A stretch of DNA of 64,000 nt, taken from Lawsonibacter hominis (lineage in GTDB: Bacteria > Bacillota > Clostridia > Oscillospirales > Oscillospiraceae). The stretch is from contig NZ_JACOPP010000006.1 of NCBI RefSeq assembly GCF_014287895.1, forward strand, positions 62,001 to 126,000, in the 5' to 3' direction. Below the pieces are notes generated by a model. It ran no database searches. It was not told where the DNA came from and was given only the letters and a program-made list of their open reading frames with translations. Shown in pieces: positions 1 through 7,870 of the stretch. Within the stretch, counting starts at the first letter, position 1. Each line of letters starts with the position of its first letter. Position numbers and translations under genes: made by a program.

Positions 1-1112
1 CAGGCGTCGTTCATGGTGGGCAGCTCGCTCTCCGCCTTCTTGGCGGAGCAGGGCATGATGGAGACCACGAACACCTTGTGGGGGTCCAGCCCCTTCTGAG
101 CGGCAAAATAGCTCTTGGCGACCGCGCCGAACATCTGCTGGGGAGACTTGGCGGTGGAGAGGCAGTCGGTGTACTCCGGGTACTGGGATTTCAGAAAACG
201 CACCCAGCCGGGGCAGCAGGAGGTGAACATGGGCCAACGGTACTTTCCGCGATGGGTAAAACGCTCCAGAAACTCGCTGCCCTCCTCCATGATGGTCAGA
301 TCGGCGGCAAAGTTGGTATCAAATACATAATCGAAGCCGACCCGTTTCAAAGCCGCCACCATACGGCCAACGGAACCGGTCTTGGGGTCCAGACCGAAGC
401 TCTCGGCCCAGGCCACCCGCACGGCGGGAGCCACTTGGACTACGGTGGTCACGTCGGGGTCAGCCAGGGCCCGGAGGACCTTGTTGGTATCGTCCCGCAC
501 GGTGAGGGCCCCGGTGGGGCAGTGGGTCACACACTGGCCGCAGAAGGTGCAGTCGGTATATTTCAGACTGCGGTTGTAGGAGACGTCCACCGTGGTCCGT
601 CCGCCGGTGCCCGCCACATCCCAGATCTTCATGCCCTGGATCTTGTCGCATACCTGCACGCAGCGCATGCATTTGATACACTTGCTGGCCTCACGGACCA
701 CCGGCACGTCCAGGTCCACCCGGGAGCGTTCCGGCTGCACCTGATAGGGCTGGTAATGGATGTTCAGATCGTGGGAGAGCTTCTGCAGCTCACAGTTGCC
801 GCTGCGCACGCAGACGGTACAGTTGGAATCGTGCTGGGAGAGGATCAGGCGAAGGTTGGTCTTGCGGGCCTGCCGCACCCGGGGGCTGTTGGTGCGGATG
901 ACCATGCCGTCCACCACCTGGGTGTTGCAGGCGGGCACCAGGCGCTCGGTGTCCTCGACCTCCACCATGCACATGCGGCAGGCGGCGATCTCGTTGAGTT
1001 CCTTCAGATAGCACAGGTGGGGGATCGGGATGCCGGCGTCCTCGGCGGCCTGCAGGATGGTGTTTCCTTCCGGCACGCGCAGTTTGCGGTCGTCAATTTT
1101 GATGGTTACCAT
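1..1112 (-). CDS. [FeFe] hydrogenase catalytic subunit, truncated by window start
   Basis: Reversible H2 activation in the cytoplasm. About 370 N-terminal residues are present and the frame runs off the window edge. In order: a [2Fe-2S] ferredoxin domain with C34, C45, C48 and C62; a His-Cys3 cluster site (H94, C98, C101, C107); two [4Fe-4S] sites (C145/148/151/155 and C188/191/194/198); then H-cluster motif 1, TSCCPGW, near residue 298 and the start of motif 2, MPCSAKKAE, near 353. The ATG overlaps the stop of the upstream gene by 7 bases, so the two are translationally coupled. Pairing with a GltD-like flavoprotein matches what HydDB calls group A2 (glutamate-synthase-linked), from memory. 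The family call is very secure; the physiological electron partner is inferred. Confidence 0.95.
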   Translation of the reverse strand, partial: MVTIKIDDRKLRVPEGNTILQAAEDAGIPIPHLCYLKELNEIAACRMCMVEVEDTERLVPACNTQVVDGMVIRTNSPRVRQARKTNLRLILSQHDSNCTVCVRSGNCELQKLSHDLNIHYQPYQVQPERSRVDLDVPVVREASKCIKCMRCVQVCDKIQGMKIWDVAGTGGRTTVDVSYNRSLKYTDCTFCGQCVTHCPTGALTVRDDTNKVLRALADPDVTTVVQVAPAVRVAWAESFGLDPKTGSVGRMVAALKRVGFDYVFDTNFAADLTIMEEGSEFLERFTHRGKYRWPMFTSCCPGWVRFLKSQYPEYTDCLSTAKSPQQMFGAVAKSYFAAQKGLDPHKVFVVSIMPCSAKKAESELPTMNDA

Positions 1113-2944
1113 TTTTCCACACGGCCTCCCTTAAAAATCCCATATCCAAAGTGGTCGCAGCGCAGGCACCGGGAGGATTCCTTCAAGGCCTCCTCGCAGG
1201 TCATGCCGCACTCGATGCACTGGAAGTCTTTTTTGCGTTCGCTGGCCTCCCGCTCGCTGGAGGTGATCCGTCCCCGGGAGCGCAGGTCGGTATAGCCGGG
1301 CACCGGCACCTGCACCTCCGAAACGATCTCGTGGTGGAAGCCGAGATATTCGTCGATGTTGGCGGCGGCCGCCTTGCCTGCGGCGATGGCCTTGATGACG
1401 GTAGCGGGGCCGGTGACGCAGTCGCCGCCGGCGAACACGCCCTCCAGTTCCGGCAGGCTGGTGCTGGAGTCGGCCAGCACGGTGCCGCCCCGCTGGATCC
1501 GGATGCCGCTCTGCTCCAGACCGTGGGTCTCAATTCCCTGCCCGATGGCCACGATGATGGTATCCGCCGGGATGCGCTTTTCCTCCACAGCGGCGGCGCC
1601 GGGCCTGGGGCGGCCCTGCTTGTCGGCCTCGCCGATCACCTGTGGCTGGGTCCAAAGGGCGGTCACCTTTCCGTCCTTGTCCGCCTCGATACGCAGGGGA
1701 GCCTGGAGCGTGAGCAGCTCGGCGCCTTCGGCCACGGCGCCTTCCACCTCCTCCGGCAGAGCAGTCATATCCTCTTGGCGGCGGCGGTAGACGCAGGTCA
1801 CCTTTTTCGCGCCCAGGCGAATGGAACTGCGGGTCACGTCCATGGCCACGTTGCCGCCGCCGATCACCACCACGTTTTGGCCGGTGAAATCGGGCATTTC
1901 GTTGTCGCCGATCCGGCGCAGCATCTCCACCGCGGAGACCACGCCCTTGCTGTTTTCACCCTCGATACCCGTCTTTTTGTCGGTGTGGGCGCCGATGGAC
2001 AGATAGATGCAGTCATACTGCTTCTTCAGCTCGTCGAAGGAACAGTCGGTGCCGACGTTCACGCCGGTATGTACCTCGATCCCCAGAGAGAGGATGGAGG
2101 CAATCTCCTGATCCAGCAACTCACGCGGGAAACGGTAGCTGGGGATGCCGTAGCGCATCATGCCGCCCAGCTGGCTCTGGCGCTCATATACCGTCACCTT
2201 GTGGCCCATCAGCGCCAGATAGTAGGCGGCGGACAGCCCGCCGGGGCCGCCGCCCACGATGGCCACCGCTTTGCCGGTAGCGGGCGCGCAGGCGGGCTGG
2301 GGCACGTCGCCTGCCTGATCTACGGCGTAGCGCTTCAGGCCGCGGATATTGATGGCGTTGTCCACCATGTTCCGGCGGCAGTGGGCCTCGCAGGGATGCT
2401 CGCAGATGTAGGCACAGGCGGTGGGGAAGGGATTGTCCTTGCGGATGAGGCGGACGGCGTCGTCACACCGGCCCTCCTTGACCAGGGCCACATAGCCGGG
2501 AATGTCTACCCCGGCGGGGCACATGGCCACGCAGGGAACCGGGTTTTTCAGACTGCCCAGACAGCGGTGGTGGGTGATGTGCTCCTCATAATCGTCCCGA
2601 AAGCCCAGCAGTCCCATCAGCACCAGCTGGGCCGCGTCGATCCCGATGGCACAGTCCGCCGTGTCCACGATGACCCGGGCGGTCTGTTCGATCCGGTCGA
2701 GGATACGCAGTTCCGGTTCGCCGTCCAGCACCTCGCGGATCATGCCGGAGAGCTGGGCCAGACCGATCCGGCAGGGCACGCATTTGCCGCAGGTCTGCGC
2801 CTGACACAGGTTCAAAAAATTCAGGGCCATGTCGACCGGACACAGACCCGGAGGGCTGGCAGCGATCCGCCGTTCCATATTGCGGTACAGCTGTTCCACC
2901 ACAGCCTCAGACTGACTGGGAGTTTTGACATACAGTCTGCTCAT
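1106..2944 (-). CDS. NuoF-tail/GltD-like FAD-dependent oxidoreductase, hydrogenase partner
   Basis: Probable NAD(P)H-linked flavoprotein exchanging electrons with the adjacent hydrogenase. Residues about 1-125 resemble the iron-sulfur end of NuoF (TCGKCVPCRIG), without the FMN/NADH-binding part. From about 135 it is glutamate synthase small-subunit-like: Cys motifs CVAMCPAGVD and HPCEAHC, a first Rossmann motif GGGPGGLSAAYY near 233 and a second, VIGGGNVAMD, near 365. A C-terminal tail carries extra cysteines (CIECGMTC and CLRCD), probably another Fe-S site. The start has an AGGAGCGGAG Shine-Dalgarno. A glutamate synthase beta subunit is the alternative label, but the NuoF part and the coupled hydrogenase argue for a hydrogenase role. 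Confidence 0.85.
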   Translation of the reverse strand: MSRLYVKTPSQSEAVVEQLYRNMERRIAASPPGLCPVDMALNFLNLCQAQTCGKCVPCRIGLAQLSGMIREVLDGEPELRILDRIEQTARVIVDTADCAIGIDAAQLVLMGLLGFRDDYEEHITHHRCLGSLKNPVPCVAMCPAGVDIPGYVALVKEGRCDDAVRLIRKDNPFPTACAYICEHPCEAHCRRNMVDNAINIRGLKRYAVDQAGDVPQPACAPATGKAVAIVGGGPGGLSAAYYLALMGHKVTVYERQSQLGGMMRYGIPSYRFPRELLDQEIASILSLGIEVHTGVNVGTDCSFDELKKQYDCIYLSIGAHTDKKTGIEGENSKGVVSAVEMLRRIGDNEMPDFTGQNVVVIGGGNVAMDVTRSSIRLGAKKVTCVYRRRQEDMTALPEEVEGAVAEGAELLTLQAPLRIEADKDGKVTALWTQPQVIGEADKQGRPRPGAAAVEEKRIPADTIIVAIGQGIETHGLEQSGIRIQRGGTVLADSSTSLPELEGVFAGGDCVTGPATVIKAIAAGKAAAANIDEYLGFHHEIVSEVQVPVPGYTDLRSRGRITSSEREASERKKDFQCIECGMTCEEALKESSRCLRCDHFGYGIFKGGRVEKW

Positions 2945-3015
2945 TTGCTCCGCTCCTTCTACTTATAGTTCTAAATGGGAAACTCATCAGTTTTCAAGTC
3001 GCGCATCTGAGAGAA

Positions 3016-3044
3016 ACTATAGTCCAATGAAGTGGATCTGTCAA
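3016..3044 (-). promoter_or_regulatory. Promoter of the hydrogenase operon
   Basis: Reading the minus strand: TTGACA, 17-bp spacer, TATAGT, about 75 bp before the ATG at 2944. The further upstream AT-rich stretch (3045-3240) has no gene. It holds a loose inverted repeat ATTGACA...TGTGACAAT at 3115-3134 that could bind a redox regulator, but it is not a clear Rex site. Confidence 0.75.
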
Positions 3045-3260
3045 GGACAATTCTGAATTTTTTCGCATGAAATCATCATTTTTTTGATTATTAGGATAAT
3101 CTTGCAAAATAAATATTGACAAAAATGTGACAATGTCGGATTTTCCGCTTACTGGGAGGTATGTTACTTTCCTGCAAGAAAGTGCCGTTTTTCTGTCAAG
3201 CGGATTGGCCGCACGGCAAAACCTTTGTGCACTTTGCCCGGCCCATGAAAAGGCCCAAAA

Positions 3261-3291
3261 AGCGGGCGAAGACGTCTGCGTCTTCGCCCGC
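3261..3291 (-). terminator. Rho-independent terminator after the DUF421/DUF4363 pair
   Basis: GCGGGCGAAGAC stem with a short loop, followed on the minus strand by TTTTT. It lies just past the stop of the DUF4363 gene and separates it from the hydrogenase promoter. Confidence 0.85.
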
Positions 3292-3297
3292 CGGGAA

Positions 3298-3678
3298 TCA
3301 GAATACATTTTTCAGGGTGAGCTGTTCGGACTCGTAGATCAGCTGGATCTGAGCGGCCAGGCGTGCGTTGGCGGCGGAATATTCGCCGCCCTCCTGACAT
3401 TCGATGAATTCCAAAACTTCCTGGAAGCCGACGTGGATCAGATCGGTGTCTGAGTGGCGGAGGGTGACGTGCAGATAACCGTCCCGGGACGACCAGTGCT
3501 CAAAGGCGGAGCGGGTCAGCAGGTCCGCCCGCTCCCAATCGCCGGCCTCCGCCAGGGCTTCCGCCTGTTCCAGCAGGCCGGTGAGTTCCCGCGTGAAGCC
3601 CCGGAGATACCAGCTGTTGAGCAGAGTGGCGCAGAACAGGGCGGCAAGGATGGCGGCGGCGATCCACAGGCGCTTCAT
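3298..3678 (-). CDS. DUF4363 family membrane-anchored protein
   Basis: A 126-residue protein with one N-terminal membrane segment (about residues 5-25) and a helical domain outside. The helix-rich part, with its paired tryptophans and a C-terminal YESEQLTLKNVF, is typical of DUF4363 proteins, which usually accompany DUF421 proteins as here. The start overlaps the stop of the DUF421 gene by four bases (ATGA) and has a GGAGGCGG ribosome site inside that gene. The function of the family is not known; a role at the cell envelope is inferred from topology. Confidence 0.8.
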   Translation of the reverse strand: MKRLWIAAAILAALFCATLLNSWYLRGFTRELTGLLEQAEALAEAGDWERADLLTRSAFEHWSSRDGYLHVTLRHSDTDLIHVGFQEVLEFIECQEGGEYSAANARLAAQIQLIYESEQLTLKNVF

Positions 3679-4355
3679 CCGACCGCCTCCTTTGCCACGA
3701 AGTAGACGCGGTTTTGCTCGTCCACCGTCAGCAGGAACACGTCGCTCGGCTGCTTGAGCTTATGCTGAGCCAGCTGCTTGTCGAGCCAGTTGCGGTCCAG
3801 GCCCCGCGTATGAAGATTGCGCTCGATCACCCGCCCGTCGTTGATGACGACCACCGGCAGTCCCACATCCTCCGGCGTTACGTTCATCTGCTCGGCCGTC
3901 ACGGGAAGCTGGTTGGCGTAGGGAAGCACGGAGAGGCGTCCATTGGTCTCCAAAATCGCATATTTTACGGTGGACAGATCCGTGATTCCCTTCATCCGGA
4001 GCTCCTCCATCAGCTCGTCCACCGTGAAGCGGTTTTTCTGCATCTCGCGCTGATGGAGCGTTCCGTTCTCCACAATGATAGAGGGCCGCCCGCAGACAAT
4101 GGCCCGGAATTTGACGTTTTTCATGGTGAGCACGGACAGCGCCATGGTGATGCACAGCAGCGTAAGGATAGGGATGATGCCGGTGAGCAGGGGAATACCG
4201 AAATCCTGCATGGGCACGGCGGCCAGGTCGGCAATGATGAGCGCGAGCACCAATTCGGACGGCTCCAGCTCGCCTACCTGACGCTTGCCCATCAGGCGGA
4301 TCCCGGCGATGATGAGCAGATAGAGGATAACGGTACGTAAAAAGGCGATGACCAT
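3675..4355 (-). CDS. DUF421 (YetF/YcaP-type) membrane protein
   Basis: 226 residues. Three hydrophobic segments lie in the first 90 residues (FLRTVILYLLIIAGIRLMG, then ELVLALIIADL, then LLTGIIPILTLLCITMAL), followed by a soluble part. The motif RLMGKRQVGELEPSELVLALIIADLA is cut short here: its key part GKRQ-GELEPSE is diagnostic of YetF/YcaP proteins. The C-terminal domain ends in NRVYFVAKEAVG. The start has GGAGGTCG at a good distance. Some relatives are linked to spore or envelope functions; the precise role is unknown. It is the first gene of a two-gene operon with DUF4363. Confidence 0.88.
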   Translation of the reverse strand: MVIAFLRTVILYLLIIAGIRLMGKRQVGELEPSELVLALIIADLAAVPMQDFGIPLLTGIIPILTLLCITMALSVLTMKNVKFRAIVCGRPSIIVENGTLHQREMQKNRFTVDELMEELRMKGITDLSTVKYAILETNGRLSVLPYANQLPVTAEQMNVTPEDVGLPVVVINDGRVIERNLHTRGLDRNWLDKQLAQHKLKQPSDVFLLTVDEQNRVYFVAKEAVG

Positions 4356-4545
4356 CGAAACGACCTCCAGGCTTAAAATATTCTGCAGGGCACGTGTTAG
4401 TTTGGCCGTTTTTCCGGCGGCTATGCCTGCCGGCGGAAGAAGAAAAATTTAAGAATGTGACCGAACTATAACCGAAACGGACTATATATTAGGTAGAATC
4501 ACAAAGCTGAATCCGGGAGCGGGGCAAAGCGTATCCGGGCTTGCC

Positions 4546-7188
4546 GTGGGCCCAAAGGGCGAACCGGGGTACCCCGGTTTTGTGTTTGCCAACGGCAGAC
4601 ACAAAACCGCTTCAAAAGGAAAGCCTGCCGCGCAGGAGGATAAGTGCCTCTGCACTGAAAAGTGCACGGAAAAGACCCCAAATGCGGAGTGCCCCGTGTG
4701 TGCGTCCGATGTGAGCGGGTGCCAGGGGACGGAAACGCCCGCGTCCTGCACCTGCGAGACCCGCTGTACCGAGGAGGCGCCCAATGGAGCGTGCCCTGTA
4801 TGCCAGGCGGATCCCGCTCGGTGTAAGGGGGACGCCTTGACGGAGCCCAGCGCGGAGGATCAGGCTGCTGCGAAGGCGGTCTCCGACCGGATCGCCGCGC
4901 TGACCGGCGAGAGCACGGAGGAAGATGTCCAGGCTGCCCGCGCGGCCTATGACGCGCTGACCGGCGCGCAGAAAGCGCTTGTGACCCATTTGGATACCCT
5001 TACGGCTCTGGAACAGCGTTTTGCCGCTGCGGCTGCGGTGGCCGCGGTGGAAGAGCTGCTGGCCGCTCTGCCCGGGGCGGACGCGGTGACTTTGGACGAT
5101 CGCCCGGCCATCCAGGCGGCCCGTGCCGCATACAGCGTAATGACGGCGGAGCAGCAGTCTCAAGTTTCCGAAGCGCTATTGGAAAAGCTGGCGGATGCAG
5201 AGCGCGTGCTGAACGCCCTTTTGGCGGTCCGCGGAGCGTATACGATTACCGCCGATATGGGCCAGGCGGAAATCGACGCTGCGGTGGCACAGGCCGAGGG
5301 CGTAATTACGGTACAGCCCGGAAACTACGGAGTGGAAAATACCTACAAATCCATCCGGCTGACAAGGGATGCGGCAATTTCCCTCAGCGGGGTTTATGAG
5401 CACTTTCACTTAATCATTGACAATGGGGCTGATGTGACGGTCCAATCGGACGGAGCTGTGCTGCAGGGGCAGGTTCTGGATGGGATCGGTTCTGAGAACG
5501 GTTTTTATTACGGGGACTACTACACCGGTATCCTGATCAAGCACGGAAGCCTGAATGTCAATACCAGCCTGACGCTGAGCGACTACAATATGGCCATCAA
5601 GCTTGGAATCGGCGGCAGCTCCAATCCCGCCGAACTGAACGTTGGCGGCGGAGCATTGCTTACGATCCGAAATTGTCACCAGACGGACCATCCATCCAGC
5701 GGCAGCGCCGACTACTGGGGTGGCGGCATGGAAGAGGGGGACGGTGTGACCGGAGGGCAGGGCCATGGCGCGACCGGTTCCGGTATCTTTGTTGCCGGAA
5801 CCGGGGAGGCTGCCGTCAACGTGTCCGGCGGCGCTGTCCTGGGCAGCACCGGGAACTGGGGGGCGCTCTATGCCACTACAGGCTATCTGACACTCCATGT
5901 GGATGCGGCAGCCGCTCACTTTGATGAGAGCACCGGCTGGGATGGGATTTATTCCTGTGATAATACGTCGGTATCCAGGCTGCGGATCGAGCTGACCCAT
6001 GGGGCGGCGCTGTCCTGCAATGGGAACCGGCGCAATGGGATCACAGGGCAGGGCGATATGTCGCGATGGAGGATCGACGCCTCCGGCAACAGCACGTTTA
6101 ACTGTGATGGAAATAGGGCCATCGGTATCAACAATATGGGACTGGTACTGTCTGCTTCCGGCGGTTCGGTCAGCGGAAACGGCTCCCACGGAGCGACCAA
6201 TGTGGCGCTTGACGCTGAGAACGCTCAGCTTACTTGCAGCGGCAACCGGTATCTTGGCCTGAACATCACAAAGACCAATGTTGGGGCCGCACAGACAAAC
6301 ATTACACAAAACAGCGCTGTTGCGGCCAATGGAAACGGCGGAGCGGGCATCCGCTTTCAGGTAACGTCCGGGACGCAGATCCATGACTCCACCATTGAGG
6401 CGACTGGAAGCGGGGTCGGAACGTCACTTTACGGATATGCGGTCAAGCCGGGAGACTCCGGTTACTGGGCGGACGTTGCGGCCAAGGCGACGGTAAACGT
6501 GACCGGAAGTATCGTTACGGTCGGGACCTGGTCTCTGTACAACAGCAGCGGCAGCAAATTGCCCTCCGTTTGGAATTTGGCGGCAGGCGCGAATATCGTA
6601 CGTGTGTCCTCCAATCCGGCCTTTGAAACGGGACGGGACATTTTTGACGATCCTGCGGATACGGTGGCTGGACGGACCATAGTGACCAGCGGCTCGCTGA
6701 ATGGAAGCCGACGGAATATGTCCGGGACGTATGAGTTCGCAACGCTCAATCCTCAGGAGAACCTGGACGATACCCTGCTGAAACCCGCCACCGCCGTTTA
6801 TGCGGCGCCCGTCAACGACTATGGTACGGCACTGACCCTGTTCAAGGTCACCAATCCTTATCAGAGCATCAACGTCTACGATCCGAATGGAAAGGCGGCG
6901 TATGACTATACTACCGCCTATGACGACGGAAGCGATTTCGTCTGGGCTGCTGTGGTTGTAGTCCATTACGACGCGACGGAGGGAACCATTCAGGCAAACG
7001 GTACGGCACAGTCTGGCGCGCCGGAGCAGTTTCAAAACATGGATGATGGCACGCAGATCGGCTGTGCCGCCACCGATGCGGCAGCGGGCTATGAGGTGAG
7101 CGACTACACCATTAACGGTGCAGACCTGCATACCACGGGCAGGACGCTGCCCACAGCGGCTATATGTTTGGCGGCTGGTATTATGTGA
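4546..7188 (+). CDS. LPXTG-type surface protein, main part (5' end missing, frameshifted)
   Basis: An 880-residue open frame from a doubtful GTG. It has no signal peptide in any frame upstream. Convincing coding begins around 4620 with two Cys-rich repeats of the form C-C--CTE--PN--CPVC, common just after the signal peptide in surface proteins of gut Clostridia. A helical region follows (about 110-225), then a long Gly/Asn-rich parallel beta-helix region (about 250-700) and a beta-domain starting VVVHYDATEG. The frame ends at a TGA, while the true continuation (FGGWYYV...) is in the -1 frame from about 7152. One missing base near 7137-7153, or a sequencing error, explains this. Probably an adhesin or glycan-binding wall protein, now likely non-functional. 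Confidence 0.6.
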   Translation: MGPKGEPGYPGFVFANGRHKTASKGKPAAQEDKCLCTEKCTEKTPNAECPVCASDVSGCQGTETPASCTCETRCTEEAPNGACPVCQADPARCKGDALTEPSAEDQAAAKAVSDRIAALTGESTEEDVQAARAAYDALTGAQKALVTHLDTLTALEQRFAAAAAVAAVEELLAALPGADAVTLDDRPAIQAARAAYSVMTAEQQSQVSEALLEKLADAERVLNALLAVRGAYTITADMGQAEIDAAVAQAEGVITVQPGNYGVENTYKSIRLTRDAAISLSGVYEHFHLIIDNGADVTVQSDGAVLQGQVLDGIGSENGFYYGDYYTGILIKHGSLNVNTSLTLSDYNMAIKLGIGGSSNPAELNVGGGALLTIRNCHQTDHPSSGSADYWGGGMEEGDGVTGGQGHGATGSGIFVAGTGEAAVNVSGGAVLGSTGNWGALYATTGYLTLHVDAAAAHFDESTGWDGIYSCDNTSVSRLRIELTHGAALSCNGNRRNGITGQGDMSRWRIDASGNSTFNCDGNRAIGINNMGLVLSASGGSVSGNGSHGATNVALDAENAQLTCSGNRYLGLNITKTNVGAAQTNITQNSAVAANGNGGAGIRFQVTSGTQIHDSTIEATGSGVGTSLYGYAVKPGDSGYWADVAAKATVNVTGSIVTVGTWSLYNSSGSKLPSVWNLAAGANIVRVSSNPAFETGRDIFDDPADTVAGRTIVTSGSLNGSRRNMSGTYEFATLNPQENLDDTLLKPATAVYAAPVNDYGTALTLFKVTNPYQSINVYDPNGKAAYDYTTAYDDGSDFVWAAVVVVHYDATEGTIQANGTAQSGAPEQFQNMDDGTQIGCAATDAAAGYEVSDYTINGADLHTTGRTLPTAAICLAAGIM
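4562..4609. repeat. Two overlapping palindromes at the 5' edge of the surface-protein frame
   Basis: A perfect 18-bp palindrome (AACCGGGGT/ACCCCGGTT, 4562-4579) overlaps a 16-bp inverted repeat (CGGTTTTGTGTTTGCC at 4575-4590, its partner at 4594-4609, one G-U mismatch). Such structure is typical of terminators or insertion scars rather than codons, so the first 25 or so codons of the open frame starting at 4546 are probably not real. The gap 4356-4545 contains no gene that I can support. Confidence 0.65.
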
Positions 7189-7682
7189 CGGAAGAGAATG
7201 TGCAGGCGGCAGAAGCGGCGGCCGCCGCCGGAGCGTGGGAGACGCTTTATAAACTCTTTGCAGGGAAGTTTAGTGGGAACAGCGCTGTCGCGGAGGAGGA
7301 TTCTCAAATCACTGTTTATGCCAAGTGGAACGAACCGGCCCCGACTCCTTCCGGGGACCCCTGGGAGCCGACCCCCACGCCGAGGCCCACGCCTGCCGCG
7401 ACGCCGACTCCCGCGCCTTCCGCCGCACCGTCGCCGGCGCCTTCCGTCCCCCCGACGCCCGCGCCCGAAACGGAGATCCCTGACGATCCCGCGCCGCTGG
7501 AGCCCGCGCCGGATGCGCCGGCAGATATCCCGGAAGCGCCGGTGCCTCAAGGGGATCTGCCCCAGACCGGCAGCGTGCGGCAATCGGATGCCCGGGGACT
7601 GGGCGCTGTGGCCCTGAGCATGTCTGCGGCCCTGTTTGCGGGCGGAATCCTGCTGCGCAGGAAAGAGAAAAACGGCGGCTGA
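7164..7682 (+). CDS. C-terminal part of the surface protein with LPQTG sortase anchor
   Basis: 172 residues, in the -1 frame relative to the preceding open frame. It begins with the second half of an InlB-type (Listeria-Bacteroides) repeat, FGGWYYV...ITVYAKW. A Pro/Thr/Ala-rich wall-spanning spacer of about 65 residues follows, then LPQTG, a hydrophobic segment and the basic tail RRKEKNGG. This is a textbook sortase signal, so it belongs to the upstream gene and not to an independent protein; the ATG at 7164 has no good ribosome site. Read together, 4546-7682 is one disrupted gene. Confidence 0.75.
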   Translation: MFGGWYYVTEENVQAAEAAAAAGAWETLYKLFAGKFSGNSAVAEEDSQITVYAKWNEPAPTPSGDPWEPTPTPRPTPAATPTPAPSAAPSPAPSVPPTPAPETEIPDDPAPLEPAPDAPADIPEAPVPQGDLPQTGSVRQSDARGLGAVALSMSAALFAGGILLRRKEKNGG

Positions 7683-7705
7683 ACGGGCCCTGATCCATGA
7701 CCTGT

Positions 7706-7741
7706 GGGGCGCATTGCCTGTGAAAACGGGCGATGCGCCCC
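7706..7741 (+). terminator. Probable terminator after the surface-protein gene
   Basis: GGGGCGCAT stem closing on ATGCGCCCC with an 18-base loop, followed by a weak T-containing tract (CGCTTTTG). It lies 24 bp past the LPQTG frame stop. Confidence 0.55.
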
Positions 7742-7799
7742 CCGCTTTTGTCCAAAACAACGTTTTTCATTTTTTGCGCAAAAAGGGGGAAAAACAGGA

Positions 7800-7828
7800 T
7801 TGTCAGCCGGGGGAATTTGAGATAAAAT
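7800..7828 (+). promoter_or_regulatory. Promoter of carAB-guaA
   Basis: TTGTCA, 17-bp spacer, TAAAAT, 42 bp before the carA ATG. No PyrR-type attenuator or T-box was recognised in the short leader. Confidence 0.6.
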
Positions 7829-7870
7829 TGAACAGATTAAAATGTGGGAACGAAAGGCGGGATACCGTAG

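Noticed and set aside
1151..2968. 605-codon plus-strand frame opposite the hydrogenase partner gene
   Set aside because: Mirror of a well-recognised gene; composition is typical of a shadow (HHVLAGEIG, GGGQPAGAAAHD).
3115..3134. Rex operator upstream of the hydrogenase promoter
   Set aside because: ATTGACA...TGTGACAAT does not match TTGTTAA-N4-TTAACAA or TTGTGA-N6-TCACAA well and sits far upstream of -35.
4546..4575. Collagen-like GPKGEPGYPG start of the surface protein
   Set aside because: These codons fall into a terminator-like palindrome with a GTG start and no ribosome site; no Gly-X-Y run follows.
7137..7188. Programmed -1 frameshift to reach the LPQTG anchor
   Set aside because: No X-XXY-YYZ slippery heptamer at the switch point; a missing base is simpler. 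The hairpin is noted as a finding only because it lies exactly there.
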